A stretch of 64,000 bases of DNA, from contig LNGK01000008.1 of assembly GCA_001510575.1 (NCBI GenBank), positions 2,024,077 to 2,088,076 of the forward strand, read 5' to 3'. This DNA is from Knoxdaviesia capensis (taxonomy: Eukaryota > Ascomycota > Sordariomycetes > Microascales > Gondwanamycetaceae). This document shows, piece by piece, positions 23,701 through 32,663 of the stretch. The position numbers and the translations under genes are program-made. How positions within the stretch are numbered: the first letter of the stretch is position 1; each line of letters opens with the position of its first letter. Below the pieces are notes generated by a model, which saw only the letters and a program-made list of their open reading frames with translations, was not told where the DNA came from and made no database searches.

Positions 23701-23892
23701 AACTCGCTGGAGAGGTTCAGCCAGCGCGGGCGGAAGTTCCGCATGCGTGAGGACCGGCTGGCGCGCGAGCGCCCGGTGCACGTCTACGGAGAGGAGGAGC
23801 CGCGGCGGTGGAAGGATGTGTTTGGGGACGGCGAGGCGGTGGACGCTGAAGATGAGGGCGAGAAGGAGGCGGAGCAGAAGTCGATCAGATGA
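20701..23892 (+). CDS. PET127: Mitochondrial RNA-processing protein Pet127
   Basis: Pet127 is a mitochondrial protein involved in 5' processing and turnover of mitochondrial transcripts. This is a single exon of 1063 aa. The N-terminus (about 40 residues with Arg at regular spacing and no early acids, ending RRCLSS) is a mitochondrial targeting sequence. A Lys/Ala-rich low-complexity stretch covers about 95-225. The conserved Pet127 core runs from about 230 to 650, with segments such as LDRVLFNPGVYFLQD, FTTISRAPSASFLHWKDG, FSFATMGDFLIRSQLD and VRMGKMDGIFVVFHNT. The C-terminal ~400 residues are acidic and disordered, with about 12 consecutive Glu near 22970-23000, then a Trp-containing end segment. 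It is longer than yeast Pet127 (800 aa) because of these low-complexity regions. The ATG at 20701 fits the presequence. Confidence 0.9.
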   Translation: MIRLKAYSLRYGRVQLQRLQYAETYVNRRDFAWSRRCLSSDTSSPKPPNDSSLRRTPTADASSSPSPPSPADSSSKSTLAEPSSFTAHEMLPDLIHNYDAGPDSLIPVPTTLGAKKPPKREGKKAKSGAVAAKATGKDSASAALAASRAAASEHSAKSVSRLKTALKQLKLPKGEAKPAPKQNKAAKPANPPTGSVAKNRPPAKQGKKVKAVHAAKQPKQKKKSLEVTSISAQDLVYHQLSQPADVPKLAHGLDRVLFNPGVYFLQDTRSKVFNFDPYLTKIMPVDEFDFTALKQYVTSSKDETLLKNARDNGKRYSGSTSSMTGVLSHFHYLLSNWRPVNPVHTSRAFRPDLLTFTTISRAPSASFLHWKDGVYALDADKQFDSANILSMLGKSMEKMFTLPKEEYEMYRRTKSFQITEEQRNADEAFSFATMGDFLIRSQLDANDKRLPGVGNFDLKTRAVVSIRMDAKDIQKGLGYEIRNRIGQWESFEREYFDMIRSAFLKYSLQVRMGKMDGIFVVFHNTQRIFGFQYVSLDEMDLAIHGSVDTSVGDAEFKLSLSMLNDLFNRATAKFPKQSLRIHVETRPTTPPVMYFFAKPVTPEEIREVQEANRASVEQFEREMAGLIDEEAHAGEAEAAADEEAAAAATATSPGGVSAESRDREPDWSSQAVWDAMRSQVELAVESDELGAGYVREAIETALSQSGLTQGKSPEQIQVSIDMLLEALTDKEADTALESADDSQGTTSPKAAEEDVEEEEEEEEEEEEDEIEEDDVAQFSANETSTEAPEASVSTASATSADSVETPAESQSSLKDLIVRLAEQIDDRPYRESRVVEEDDVGRADQAKLLRFEKVLTELVLDAREKDDADETAEPASVSDAAPTATTTPKASTTTSNTTAAAARPSPSPSGDELLGLIVTVQNKVAGKYVSRVSNSPTDLQSPDSGAAAATAGGLDWTVEYSVQEMPDERARRLYGQVQGRRSKLFARMDDNGAAWHQMFGNSLERFSQRGRKFRMREDRLARERPVHVYGEEEPRRWKDVFGDGEAVDAEDEGEKEAEQKSIR

Positions 23893-24616
23893 TGAAGGGA
23901 GCCATATCTCTCGTGTCTCTGTTTCCGGCCTTTTACCTCTTTCTGTCTCTCCTAATGTACCCCGGATGTGTTGTTGATATGGCATCTCTGGATATATTCT
24001 TGTATCATTTCCCTTTTCTTTTTTTCCCTCTTCTTGTACCAACATCTACGACGATTTTCTTATGCTCTTCTCAATTTCGGTTTTTATTTATCTATCTGGA
24101 CTCGGGATACTGTTGAAAAAGTGTGCTTCTTATATTAAAAAATGTACTACTATCTTTTTTGGCTTGCTATCCTGCGCATGTTGTGTATATATCCAACTTT
24201 TCTGTACACTTGTACCCGTCTATAGTCTGACTTCCCCCCATCTTCCAGGAAACTAGGTGACAGTATAGGAAGGTAGAGATATCGTGAACATGATTCAATC
24301 ACGATAGGGGCATTTACGACCCAGGAAAGGAACAACAAACGGACTCAAATCAGCATAACTAGTTTGTCCTTAGAATACTAACAAACGACGAAGACACGTC
24401 TCATGCAAGATATGAAAACATCTGCACAACTCAAAAAGAAACAACTATCGTTAAAATAAGAGGAGAGAAGCCAGAGGCAGGAAGAAATCAGAGCGTGCAA
24501 AGCGGCCAGACTCAAGAGAGGAAGAAAAGAAAAGCAACAACAGGGGCTAGAAGCTACGATGAGAAAGAGAAAGATAAAGTGTCCGACATCTCCCCCTCAG
24601 AATCCTTCTTCTCTCC
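23893..24616. other. Convergent 3' region between PET127 and SPE2
   Basis: T-rich then A-rich sequence consistent with two facing 3' UTRs. No gene or repeat is visible. Confidence 0.6.
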
Positions 24617-26288
24617 TTAGAGGAACACCTCTCCAACCCGCGCTCCGCCAGTTCCCACCCACCCCTCCTTCTCGTAGAACCGGAACACCAGGTTGTAGTC
24701 GTCAAAGTCGTGCACGATGTGGTCGATCCGGCGGTACCCGCGGATCTTTCCGGCATTGCTGCGCGCCAGCGTGGTGGCCGTGGTGGTGCTGCGGATGGTC
24801 GAAGCCACGGCAGTAGGCGCCGGTGCGTCGCTGTCGGACTGGCTGCTCTCCGGGGTCGGCTGGGCCACGCCGCCCTTGGCCTCAAACAGCGTCAGGCTGA
24901 AGCGGCCCGGCTTGAAGATGTCCACCACGTGCTCGATGATCTCCGTGGTCGACCGGCTGGACTCCTGGCCGCTGGGCACGTTGGTCTCGAACGACGCGAA
25001 CGAGCAGTGCGGCTCCGGGGTCACGTGCACCGTGAAATAGTGGCCCGAGGCCGGCGGAGTCGCCACAACCTCGCCGGTCGCGGCGGACTTGGCGGGGGGA
25101 GCGGGAATCACGCCGTTGGCGGAGAACCCGCACGGCGAGAACAGGTACGCGTCGATGCGCGCATCGGGGTAGGTCGACTTGGGATAGATGCCCGCCAGCC
25201 CACACGACTCCGACACCAGGGTGCCGAGAGCGTGGCCCTCCGTGGGCACAGCGTCGCCGTCTCCGATGATAACGGGCTTCTCCGAGGCTGCCGCCTCGTC
25301 AGCTCCGCTGGAGAACACGTCGACAGACTCATCAGCGGCAGTCGTGGCAGCGGCCACAGGCAGGAGAGTCGGGTCGGCAGCACCCTTGGCGCTGGCGTCG
25401 GTGAGGTAGAACTGCTTGGCGTTCTCCTGGTCGAGATCGGTCATGAGGATTTCGAGCGTCTCGTCGTTGAGGTCGCCGTCAGCCGACTGGAAGCGGCCGA
25501 CCGCACCAACGGGAATGCGGGAGACATTGACGCGCGAAGACCCGTCGGCGTTCGGAGTCTGCGGCGGGGTCAGGGTGTTTCCGGGGGACGTGATGTACAG
25601 ATACCAGTGGTCTCCGTTCATCTTGCCTACCATATAGGCACTGCCTCCCTCGAACATGTCGTCGAGATACTTGACCTCCTGGGTCCACGAGCGGTGCGGG
25701 CCATGCTGGCGGTCGGGGAACAGGAAGTTCTTGCGGCTATAGAACACGCGGTACGGAGTGGCCGCCGCGCGGATGTTATCGGCAGTCGGGGCGTTGTGGA
25801 AGGGGAAGCCGGCGTCGGCAGCGGCAATGTGGAGAAGGCGCTGAAGGCCTAGCAGCAGAGTGGTGGTTCCGCACGTCTTCAGGATGAGCTTGTGGGGGAA
25901 CACAAACATGCTGGACTCGGATAGAAGGTACGAGTCGACAGTGTCGGATTTAAGGATCGACAGGATCTTGCAGTTGACCATGTCCAGCATCGAAACCCAT
26001 GTCTCGGGAGGAACGGCCTTGAGGCCCTGTTCCTTGGCGCATGCCGGAAGAGAGGACGGGCTGGTAGCGAACCAGACCTCTAGGAGCTTCTCCGGGCCTG
26101 TGAGTGGTACACGAACATATACTACGGTTAGCATTCAAGACACCTGTGGCGCATGGTATCCTTAGTGGAAAGATCCTACCTTCAAAGGCATTGGAGGAGT
26201 CCAAGTCAGCAGCGACTTGGTGATTGATAGTCAGATGCGGAGTTGCATCAGACGGGTTGAAGCTTCGGGAGAGTTCAGGGCCGGCCAT
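24617..26288 (-). CDS. SPE2: S-adenosylmethionine decarboxylase proenzyme
   Basis: This enzyme makes decarboxylated S-adenosylmethionine, the aminopropyl donor for spermidine and spermine. It is a self-cleaving, pyruvoyl-dependent proenzyme. Exons 26288-26180 and 26097-24617 give 529 aa. The cleavage site LSESSMF is seen at residues ~95-101: Glu97-Ser98 would be cut and Ser98 become the pyruvoyl group. The KTCGTT motif places the proton-donor Cys at 112, the same 14-residue spacing as in human AMD1 (Ser68/Cys82). The characteristic DDMFEGGSAYMVG, DHWYLYI and ACT-like HYFTVHVTPEPHCSFAS segments follow. Two insertions rich in Ala, Ser and Asp (around 245-300 and 430-465) make it longer than most relatives. 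In-frame codons upstream of the ATG at 26288 lack another ATG up to 26426. Confidence 0.95.
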
Positions 26289-28509
26289 TTCGAGTTGGAC
26301 CAGAAGATAAGCGGTCGGAGGGAAGATTTGGAAGCGGAAACCGGGAAGACAGAAAAAGGCAGGAGGAAAGCCGCAAGTTGAAGTTCCCTGGTGAGGGGTT
26401 TCCGCGGAGCACTTGCTGCCACTCAAACGACGACCGACCGATCAAGAGCGGCAGATCGCTTGAGAGAGCAGGCCCACAGGAGTGGTGGCCTTAACTATGG
26501 GTGCTGGCGGTTGCCAGCTGCAGTGGATGATGTGGGGGGCTAACGTCTCGGAATGGGACGTTAAGGGGGCCGGCCGCGGACGGGGAAAAAGAAGATCTTT
26601 CGGGACGGAATGGTGGCCGTTCGCGGGAGTCCGTCGCTCGTGCAGAATCCGATACCTATGGAGGAGTATCGGGCCCAGCAAAACGAGGGCTCAGGTGTGG
26701 GGTGGGTTTAGGAGAAGGGAGAAGGAGAACGGGAGTGGCCGGAGAATGTGAGGCCGCCGATTGAGGGTTCGGACGTCGAGACTAGGTATCCAAAGAGGAC
26801 CGGAGGGATTGAGAGTAGGTGAGGTTACGTTCGAAGCTGTGAGAGTATTCCGGATATATAGTAAGCCACACTGCCCTCCCCTTATATATGAAGTCTCGGA
26901 GGAGTTCCCGGCTCATGATGTCGGAAGAGCCCAGCAGCATATGCCGACTGAAGCCGGCAAACGGCATGATTGCGCCGCAGCAAGCTTTTGCCGTGGAGAA
27001 TCTGGGAAAGCTGTCAAGCGAACACACATCGGGCGAGGAATCACCCGCTCTGAAACGCAGGAATGACTTTGGCAACCGCCTAACTCGATCGCGCCTAAGA
27101 TCGGAGATGTCGTGTGCACTATGGCGGGACTTGACATACCTGAACCTCACAGTGATGGATGCCAATGGAGGGGTAAAAACAAGGTGAGAAGCCGTCACTG
27201 TAAAGAGGATCTACGGTGATGGGAAAGGGAATGAAGAAAAGGCAGAATATAGAAACTGAAAAGGGAAGAAAGAAAAAAGAGAAGACGGTATTTCTGAAGA
27301 GAATTGAGATGAACGTGCACTTGAAGGAAAAATTGAAATGGAGGGGAAAGTTTTTTTCCTCCTGGCAGAAAAAATATATAAGGGCATGCATGCACTATTG
27401 TGGGGGAGATTTTTTGGGGGGCAGTTGGGACTGACTGACTCTTTTATTTTTTATTTCCAAGTTTCTTTTTTAATTTTTTTCTTTGGCAATTGGCATCTGG
27501 CGGGGGATTTTTTATTATAAAAAAAAACTACAACTTATCTGGTTCTTTGTTTGCTCTCACGTAAGGATACATGTAGACTTGATAACTTATGTGTGCTTCT
27601 CTCTAGATTTGCCGGCTTCACCATGTCATATTTGCTTATGCTCCATTGAGAAAACACTGACGAGTTTCCTGATAATGTCTGCGGCAGCCCGGTCCCGGCT
27701 TCCGGCCATGTTACATTGTGTCGGGTGAATCTCTGGACATTCCGTGCCGCTTAGGGTTGAGTGTGGTAGTCTAAATAGTCTATATCTAGAGTTTGGCGGG
27801 GTTCTCTGGAACGCCGGACTAACCCTAACCCTAGCGACCAACATGAGATCACCGTCCTCGGGAGCATCTTTTCACCATATCCAACCAGTGTGCTGGTCTA
27901 TGCTACCATGTCGGCTGACCATTCGCGTTCAAACTGAAGTCTCCTGGGCCTCGCCAGCCTTTTGGGCACCGGGATTTCTGCACTGTTTCTGCTAGGACCA
28001 GTTGCTCGTGAAACAGGCGTAGCACCGGCAGCGAACAGCCATGGTATCAACCATCGGGGCCGTCGAATAGCTCCGGATACCGGGTCATCTACTTCTAAAC
28101 ATCTTGTTGGATGGTATCCCTATGGAGAACACAATGGTAGTGGGTTGGCAACGATCATTGAGAGATAGAGTAGTGTGATAGTTTGCGGTTTAGTCTGTGG
28201 GAGTAAGGGCGATGGAGAATGGAGCAAAACTGGGGTCTGGAAGTTAGGGAGGAGAAGAATATCTATAGGCGGACTTGAGCTGTCATATTCGCGAGTTATT
28301 CAAATAATATGCAATCACGATCTCATTCAAGACACTGCCGTGAGCGTGCCCTCATCACAGTGTAAGCCACCGAGTCAGTGATAGAAGGGAAGGATTGGGG
28401 GAGTCAAAGGGGTCTATTCAATTTGAACAGCTGCAAAGAAAAAAGGCTTGAGACTGACTTCAGTGTACTGACGATTCTGCAGCCACTCACGATATGAAAA
28501 GGAGATGGG
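26289..28509. other. Intergenic, SPE2 upstream region; no gene supported
   Basis: This covers the SPE2 promoter and leader plus the flank of the small-finger cluster. A telomere-like motif is present at 27819-27834. Frames at 26782-27198 (minus, 138 codons) and 27744-27995 (plus) have no recognisable signature. Poly-T and poly-A runs lie at 27430-27530. Confidence 0.5.
27819..27834. repeat. Interstitial telomere-like repeat (CTAACCCTAACCCTAG)
   Basis: Two and a half units of CCCTAA stand alone in intergenic DNA. A CTTAGGGTT box of the opposite orientation lies about 70 bp to the left, near 27750. Confidence 0.55.
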
Positions 28510-28773
28510 CTACCGCCCCCAGAAGAAGCGGACGAAGGAGTCCCGGGACAAGTACAAGCACACCCGGTGGCCGCGGGCATTGACGCCGACGTCTCCAAAG
28601 CTGCGGTAAACTTTGCGGCAGCTGATATTACTGCACCAGGTACTGGAGACTGGGTTTATCGTGTGGCAGCTGCGGCACCACCACATTGCCGCCTCGCCCG
28701 AGTCGAAGCCGGGGACCCGGCCGGTGTTCGGGTCTTCCCAGTTGACATATCTGTTGTCGTTGTATCGTGACAT
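28510..28773 (-). CDS. Small Cys4 finger protein, cluster member 1 (87 aa)
   Basis: This is a member of a five-gene local family that I cannot assign to a named one. It is intronless and starts at the ATG at 28773. After a ~30-residue polar N-terminus comes WWCRSC (Cys at 33 and 36), ten residues, Cys47, four residues, Cys52. The spacing C-x2-C-x10-C-x4-C with Trp two before the first Cys, and Asn four after the second Cys, resembles RanBP2-type zinc fingers (W-x-C-x(2-4)-C-x3-N-x6-C-x2-C), except that the last pair is wider. The tail GDVGVNARGHRV...SF matches the other members. No signal peptide or membrane span is present. A TATATAA element lies about 100 bp upstream (28875-28881, minus). 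It is longer than its paralogues at the N-terminus. Function unknown. Confidence 0.72.
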   Translation of the reverse strand: MSRYNDNRYVNWEDPNTGRVPGFDSGEAAMWWCRSCHTINPVSSTWCSNISCRKVYRSFGDVGVNARGHRVCLYLSRDSFVRFFWGR

Positions 28774-29115
28774 TTTGAACGGTGTGATGTTTGGATATAA
28801 TAGAATATAGTGTAGTAGTCTGGTGGGGTTTTGCTTCTATTGCAGTTGGACATCGCAGTTGCGTGGTACAGGGCTTATATAGCTTGTTTGGAGTATCAGG
28901 TTTGACATCTTATGAGCCCTGAGATGGTCAGTATGTGTTTGCGAAGAGTCACGAATTGTCACCATGATTTCACCAGACACATGAGTGTAATTCGATATCT
29001 TTTCTCTTGATTCATATTTGACTTAACTCTGCACGCCTGGCAACTTACTGACTAGTGGATCCACGGGAATCTCAAAGCTCAAAGACGGGGATCATGGGTG
29101 GTATACCTAGGGGAG
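28774..29115. promoter_or_regulatory. Promoter of finger gene 1
   Basis: This 342-bp gap holds the upstream region of cluster member 1, including a TATATAA on the minus strand at 28875-28881, and the 3' flank of member 2. No other gene is seen. Confidence 0.45.
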
Positions 29116-29352
29116 TCAAACCCAGAGTCGAACGTGCGTGCTTTGGTTCACAAATCGTCCAAACCACTGACTATGCCAGTTCATACCGAAATCAGGATAG
29201 TTCCGTGTACCCTTCTGGCACCGGGCGGTAGAGCATACATGGGTGCTGATCGGTGTGAACTGGGCACATCGAGTGCACAGCCACCAGAGAGGTTGCTGGC
29301 TGGGGTGAGGGACGGGGAAGTTCGTAGGAGCTTGGTTCTTGATGGACGCCAT
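29116..29352 (-). CDS. Small Cys4 finger protein, cluster member 2 (78 aa)
   Basis: An intronless paralogue in the same cluster. A ~20-residue Pro/Gln-rich start is followed by WWLCTRC, ten residues, Cys, four residues, Cys (C-x2-C-x10-C-x4-C, residues about 26-45). The position of the RanBP2-type Asn is Thr here. The tail is more diverged than in its neighbours: the GD pair reads PD, but FGMN, the central Gly and the S/T-H-V-R-L-W ending still align. A TATATA element on the minus strand lies about 80 bp upstream (29433-29438). It is soluble and cytosolic or nuclear by appearance. Function unknown. Confidence 0.65.
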   Translation of the reverse strand: MASIKNQAPTNFPVPHPSQQPLWWLCTRCAQFTPISTHVCSTARCQKGTRNYPDFGMNWHSQWFGRFVNQSTHVRLWV

Positions 29353-30115
29353 AATAACTCTCTTAATCTGAAGGGCTATAGTCTTGGTTTGGATAAGCTT
29401 AGTGTAAGTGACTGAGTAGGTTCGATGACATGTATATATGAAGAGGTAGGTGGATATTGTAGAGAGGGAGTCTGGATCATCACATTCCGCTTCTGACCAG
29501 GGCCGTTTTATATCTCAAAGGACATATGGAACTGACATCCTGTGAGCCTGACCACGTTAGGGTAGAGTGAACGTCGAGTGTTCAATCATGATGCCGTCCT
29601 CTTTCAAAGTCAACGTAGACTCTACGATGAGTGCTGTGTTTAGGATGAATCAAACTTGGTGGGAGTCACTTGCTTCCATATGTTCTTCTTCCCACATATG
29701 AAGACCAGGTTGGCGTTCATGTTTGTTGAGTACTATCAACCACCATGTAACTCAGCTTGATCGCCGCAGTTTCAGAAGAAACGGCATGTGTGGACAGACA
29801 GTTTGAAAGTCCGTTATGATAGGTTTGCCAATTAAGGAAGAAACACTTCCTGACTTTTCTCCGACTATTACTGTGATGCCATCCCAATGTGAGCAAACCC
29901 ACAAGAGGAACTGTGATTCATAGGGGGCCAGATACTGCTCCATCCGTTCAGGTATAAGAGCCATCTGTCTTCTAACTGATGTGACTCCTGCCTTCATCAT
30001 TCTCCAACACGAACGGCTCTGAAACCAAAAAGAAAAACACCTCTATATACTCTCAATAGACTAGTTTGACACATACTATCCCAGACAGGAGCCGGAACTC
30101 TATCTAGCTGCAACG
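29353..30115. promoter_or_regulatory. Divergent promoter region of finger genes 2 and 3
   Basis: This region carries TATATA at 29433-29438 (for the minus-strand gene) and 30044-30049 (for the plus-strand gene, 67 bp before its ATG). A minus-strand frame around 29752-30000 includes LLWVCSHW, faintly like the finger start, but lacks the second Cys pair. It may be a decayed copy or chance. Confidence 0.4.
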
Positions 30116-30304
30116 ATGCAAAATCCTCAAGTGCAACCAAAGTGGTGGATCTGCTCAGGCTGCAAAGCTGTCCTCGCAGTAACCCAGTCACATTGCGGCG
30201 GTGCTGAGTGCACGCATCGAGGCACGGGAGATTATGGCCTCGATGATGAAGGTGAGGTGATAGGGTACTATCTGGATGCGAACACGTTTTACTTTTTTGA
30301 CTGA
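30116..30304 (+). CDS. Small Cys4 finger protein, cluster member 3 (62 aa)
   Basis: One of the most compact members. Nine residues lead straight into WWICSGC, then ten residues, Cys, four residues, Cys (Cys at 13, 16, 27, 32). The tail reads GDYGLDDEGEVIGYYLDANTF, which defines the family's second block: G-D-x-G-hydrophobic, a Gly at +4 or +5, another Gly, then an aromatic end with T-F. It is intronless, with a TATATA 67 bp before the ATG. The whole protein is little more than one zinc-binding unit plus a short beta-like tail. The domain type suggests protein or RNA binding, but this is inference. Confidence 0.75.
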   Translation: MQNPQVQPKWWICSGCKAVLAVTQSHCGGAECTHRGTGDYGLDDEGEVIGYYLDANTFYFFD

Positions 30305-30693
30305 ACGATATGGAATGGCCAGCTTTGATAGTGAACTTGAGGAGCTGAGTTAGAAGAACACACTTTCACCATGATAGTTTTGCGCGAACTTTATCTCTAA
30401 GCTGAGTCAAGGTCCTGAGTGGAACATCATTTCCCAAAAAGTGCTGTAACTACTCCTCAAGGTGAGAACAAACATAGTTGTGAATCATGGCGAAGTTTGA
30501 CAGGAGAAGAAACCTTTGACTGTACACACGCTCATAGGACAAATTAAGCTACGGGTATATATCAAACCATCCATGCGTGCTACCATCATGTTTATTCCCC
30601 CAACAATCCATCCACCTTGAAAAGCTCAATCCTGAGAGTATTCGTTCTATACCTTAGCCCACACACACCCACTTTGAACGATAACAGAACGCC
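30305..30693. promoter_or_regulatory. Promoter of finger gene 4
   Basis: This 389-bp gap holds a TATATAT at 30557-30563, about 130 bp before the next ATG. No other feature is seen. Confidence 0.45.
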
Positions 30694-30900
30694 ATGAATC
30701 CTCGTCCTCCCCCCGTCGACATGTGGAGATGCCACGGATGCCAGCAGATGCTGATGATGAGCCAGCTGCGGTGTGCTAATGGTCCCCAATGCGGAGATAG
30801 ACGTCTCGGGTCCCCTGGATTCTCCATCTTTGGGACCCTCTTGGGCTACTTTACCGGCCCGCACACGTTCCAGTACGTGGTACCTCCTCCGGTACGCTAG
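30694..30900 (+). CDS. Small Cys4 finger protein, cluster member 4 (68 aa)
   Basis: A Pro-rich nine-residue start is followed by MWRCHGC, ten residues, Cys, five residues, Cys. The last spacing is one longer than in the other members (C-x2-C-x10-C-x5-C). The interior of the finger is Met/Leu-rich. The tail has GSPGF, a Gly at the central position, LLGYF and HTFQYV, then a short Pro-rich end (VVPPPVR) absent from its neighbours. It is intronless, starts at the ATG at 30694 and ends TAG. Function unknown; it is clearly a paralogue by motif order. Confidence 0.7.
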   Translation: MNPRPPPVDMWRCHGCQQMLMMSQLRCANGPQCGDRRLGSPGFSIFGTLLGYFTGPHTFQYVVPPPVR

Positions 30901-31355
30901 GTGGATGGCAAGAACGCCATAAGTTCATGGAGTTAGGTAGCGGGATGATGATTCAGATAGCGAGTGAGTTTTTTAACGACATAAATTGAAATATTCATGA
31001 ATCCGACTTGATCAATGTCAGCTGTGACTACACATAGAATGCCGTGAAATGGCTACATGAATATGAAAGAACTATGAATCTGTCAAGTAGCGATTTATCT
31101 CGAAATGTGATGCATGCCCTGATTCAACATAGATTCACAGTCATTGTGACGGGTAGACTGGGGAGGTATAAGACTGCTACAAGTCCGCCAGATTGCCCAC
31201 AGATTGTTGTTGAAACAAGAGTCAAAGAAAAGAAACACATCTCACACCACAACCGAACTCTTTCAACTAACCCCACCGGTTTACACTGAGGTACCCTCCG
31301 AAGACACAACAACGAACCTATTCACTCACTCCTCCCGTACCCCAAACCCGAAGAT
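30901..31355. promoter_or_regulatory. Promoter of finger gene 5
   Basis: This 455-bp gap contains a TATAAG at 31167-31172, about 185 bp before the ATG. No additional finger-like frame is seen. Confidence 0.4.
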
Positions 31356-31541
31356 ATGGCTGTGCCGTTGCCCCCGTACTGGCAGTGCAGCCGCTGCGGG
31401 TATCTGAACTTTGTGGAGCACACAACCTGTCCGACCGGTGGCTGCGCCAACCGACCCCGAGGAAGTGGTGACCGTGGAATGGACGCCAATGGGACAATAG
31501 TTGGAATTTGGCTTGCCATGTATACTTTCCAGGCGTACTGA
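31356..31541 (+). CDS. Small Cys4 finger protein, cluster member 5 (61 aa)
   Basis: The smallest member. Seven residues precede YWQCSRC; then x10-Cys-x4-Cys (Cys at 11, 14, 25, 30). Asn lies four residues after the second Cys, exactly where RanBP2-type fingers have their conserved Asn (C-x3-N-x6-C), so this copy is closest to that consensus together with member 1. The tail (GDRGMDANGTIVGIWL then TFQAY) matches member 3 well. It is intronless and convergent with the Cfd1 gene, whose stop is only ~130 bp away. Function unknown. Confidence 0.75.
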   Translation: MAVPLPPYWQCSRCGYLNFVEHTTCPTGGCANRPRGSGDRGMDANGTIVGIWLAMYTFQAY

Positions 31542-31671
31542 GCTTGCCAGTTTGATAGGAGTCGAGGAATAGCAGCACAATAATAAAGACTAGTTTGCGC
31601 GCGGCTTTGATTATAATGAAAGTGCATGGATTGGCAGTGATATATGTTTTGTATTGACTCGAAAGCTATGC

Positions 31672-32663
31672 TCATCCGGTTGCAGCTATGTTCTCGATCA
31701 CTTTCGAAGTGATCCCGGAGAATATGTGAGAGAGGGAGCAGTGGCTGTACTTCTCTACAAGAGTGCCGGCAGATTCATCAGTGGTATCAGAATCTGGTGG
31801 GGCCGTCGAGGAGATATCCCTCCCATCGACCTGAGTCCCGGCAGGGTATTTTGGCCTTCGACCCGTTTCGATCAGGGTAATGAACTGCATATCGATGGGC
31901 ACAGACCCTAAGAACGGCACGCTGAAGTCATCAGCCATGACCTTTCCACCACCGGAGCCGAAGATGTTCGTGCACTCCGAGCAGTGCTCACACACAAACC
32001 CGCTCATGTTCTCGACAACGCCCAGCACATGGATGCCGGTCTTCGCACAGAAATTGAGCTCTTTGCGCACATCCGCCACGGCAACGGCCTGCGGGGTGGT
32101 GACCACCACGGCACCGGCGACCTGCCCCGGGGCCGCATCCCGGAGGAGCGTCTCCGCCAGCGAGATGTGCTCGTCGCTGGTGCCCGGCGGCGTGTCGATG
32201 AGGAGGAAGTCAATGTCATCCCACAGCACATCGGAGAGGAACTGTCGGACCATGGCGGTCTTTTTCGGCCCGCGCCAGACGACGGCGTCACCGCGCCCGG
32301 GGAGGAGGAAGCCAAGACTCATGGCGGATAGCCGGCCGATGCCCTTTTCAGGGATCGCGTCGTACACCGGCACGGGGAGCCATCCGCCGGGTGCTTGCCG
32401 GACTTTGGATTCCTCTATCGACAGCATCCGGGGTATCGACGGGCCGGTGAGGTCGACATCGAGGATCCCTACAGAGTGCCCCGCTAATGTCAAAGATAGG
32501 GCGATCTGGGTGGTGACGGATGATTTTCCAACGCCTCCTTTCCCGGAGAGGATCTTTAAGAGTTTAGATACTGTTAACAGTGACCCTCAATCAAGGCAGT
32601 CCGGATGGGCAGAACATATATGAGACTTACCAGCACGATGTGCTTCACCTTGTCCATAGACAT
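31672..32663 (-). CDS. CFD1: Cytosolic Fe-S cluster assembly scaffold ATPase Cfd1 (NUBP2)
   Basis: With Nbp35 this Mrp/Nbp35-family P-loop protein forms the scaffold for cytosolic and nuclear Fe-S clusters. Exon 1 (32663-32631) encodes only 11 residues (MSMDKVKHIVL). Exon 2 (32553-31672) starts directly at the deviant Walker A ILSGKGGVGKSS. The total is 304 aa, close to the family norm. Also visible are GILDVDLTGPSIP, the Walker B-like DFLLIDTPPGTSDEH, and the C-terminal cluster-binding C-x2-C pair (CEHCSEC). The N-terminal ferredoxin-like Cys motif of Nbp35 is missing, which distinguishes Cfd1. A 12-residue segment rich in Asp, Ser and Thr near 240-255 is a small insertion. Confidence 0.93.

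Noticed and set aside
24710..25852. 380-codon plus frame over SPE2
   Set aside because: It is the antisense shadow of the decarboxylase, whose active-site motifs are clear on the minus strand.
26231..26426. Upstream ORF or N-terminal extension of SPE2
   Set aside because: The apparent starts at 26422 and 26426 are GTG and TTG, not ATG, so no uORF is supported there.
31541..31672. A functional link between the Cys-rich cluster and the neighbouring Fe-S factor Cfd1
   Set aside because: Adjacency alone is weak evidence in a fungal genome, and the finger pattern looks like zinc rather than Fe-S binding.
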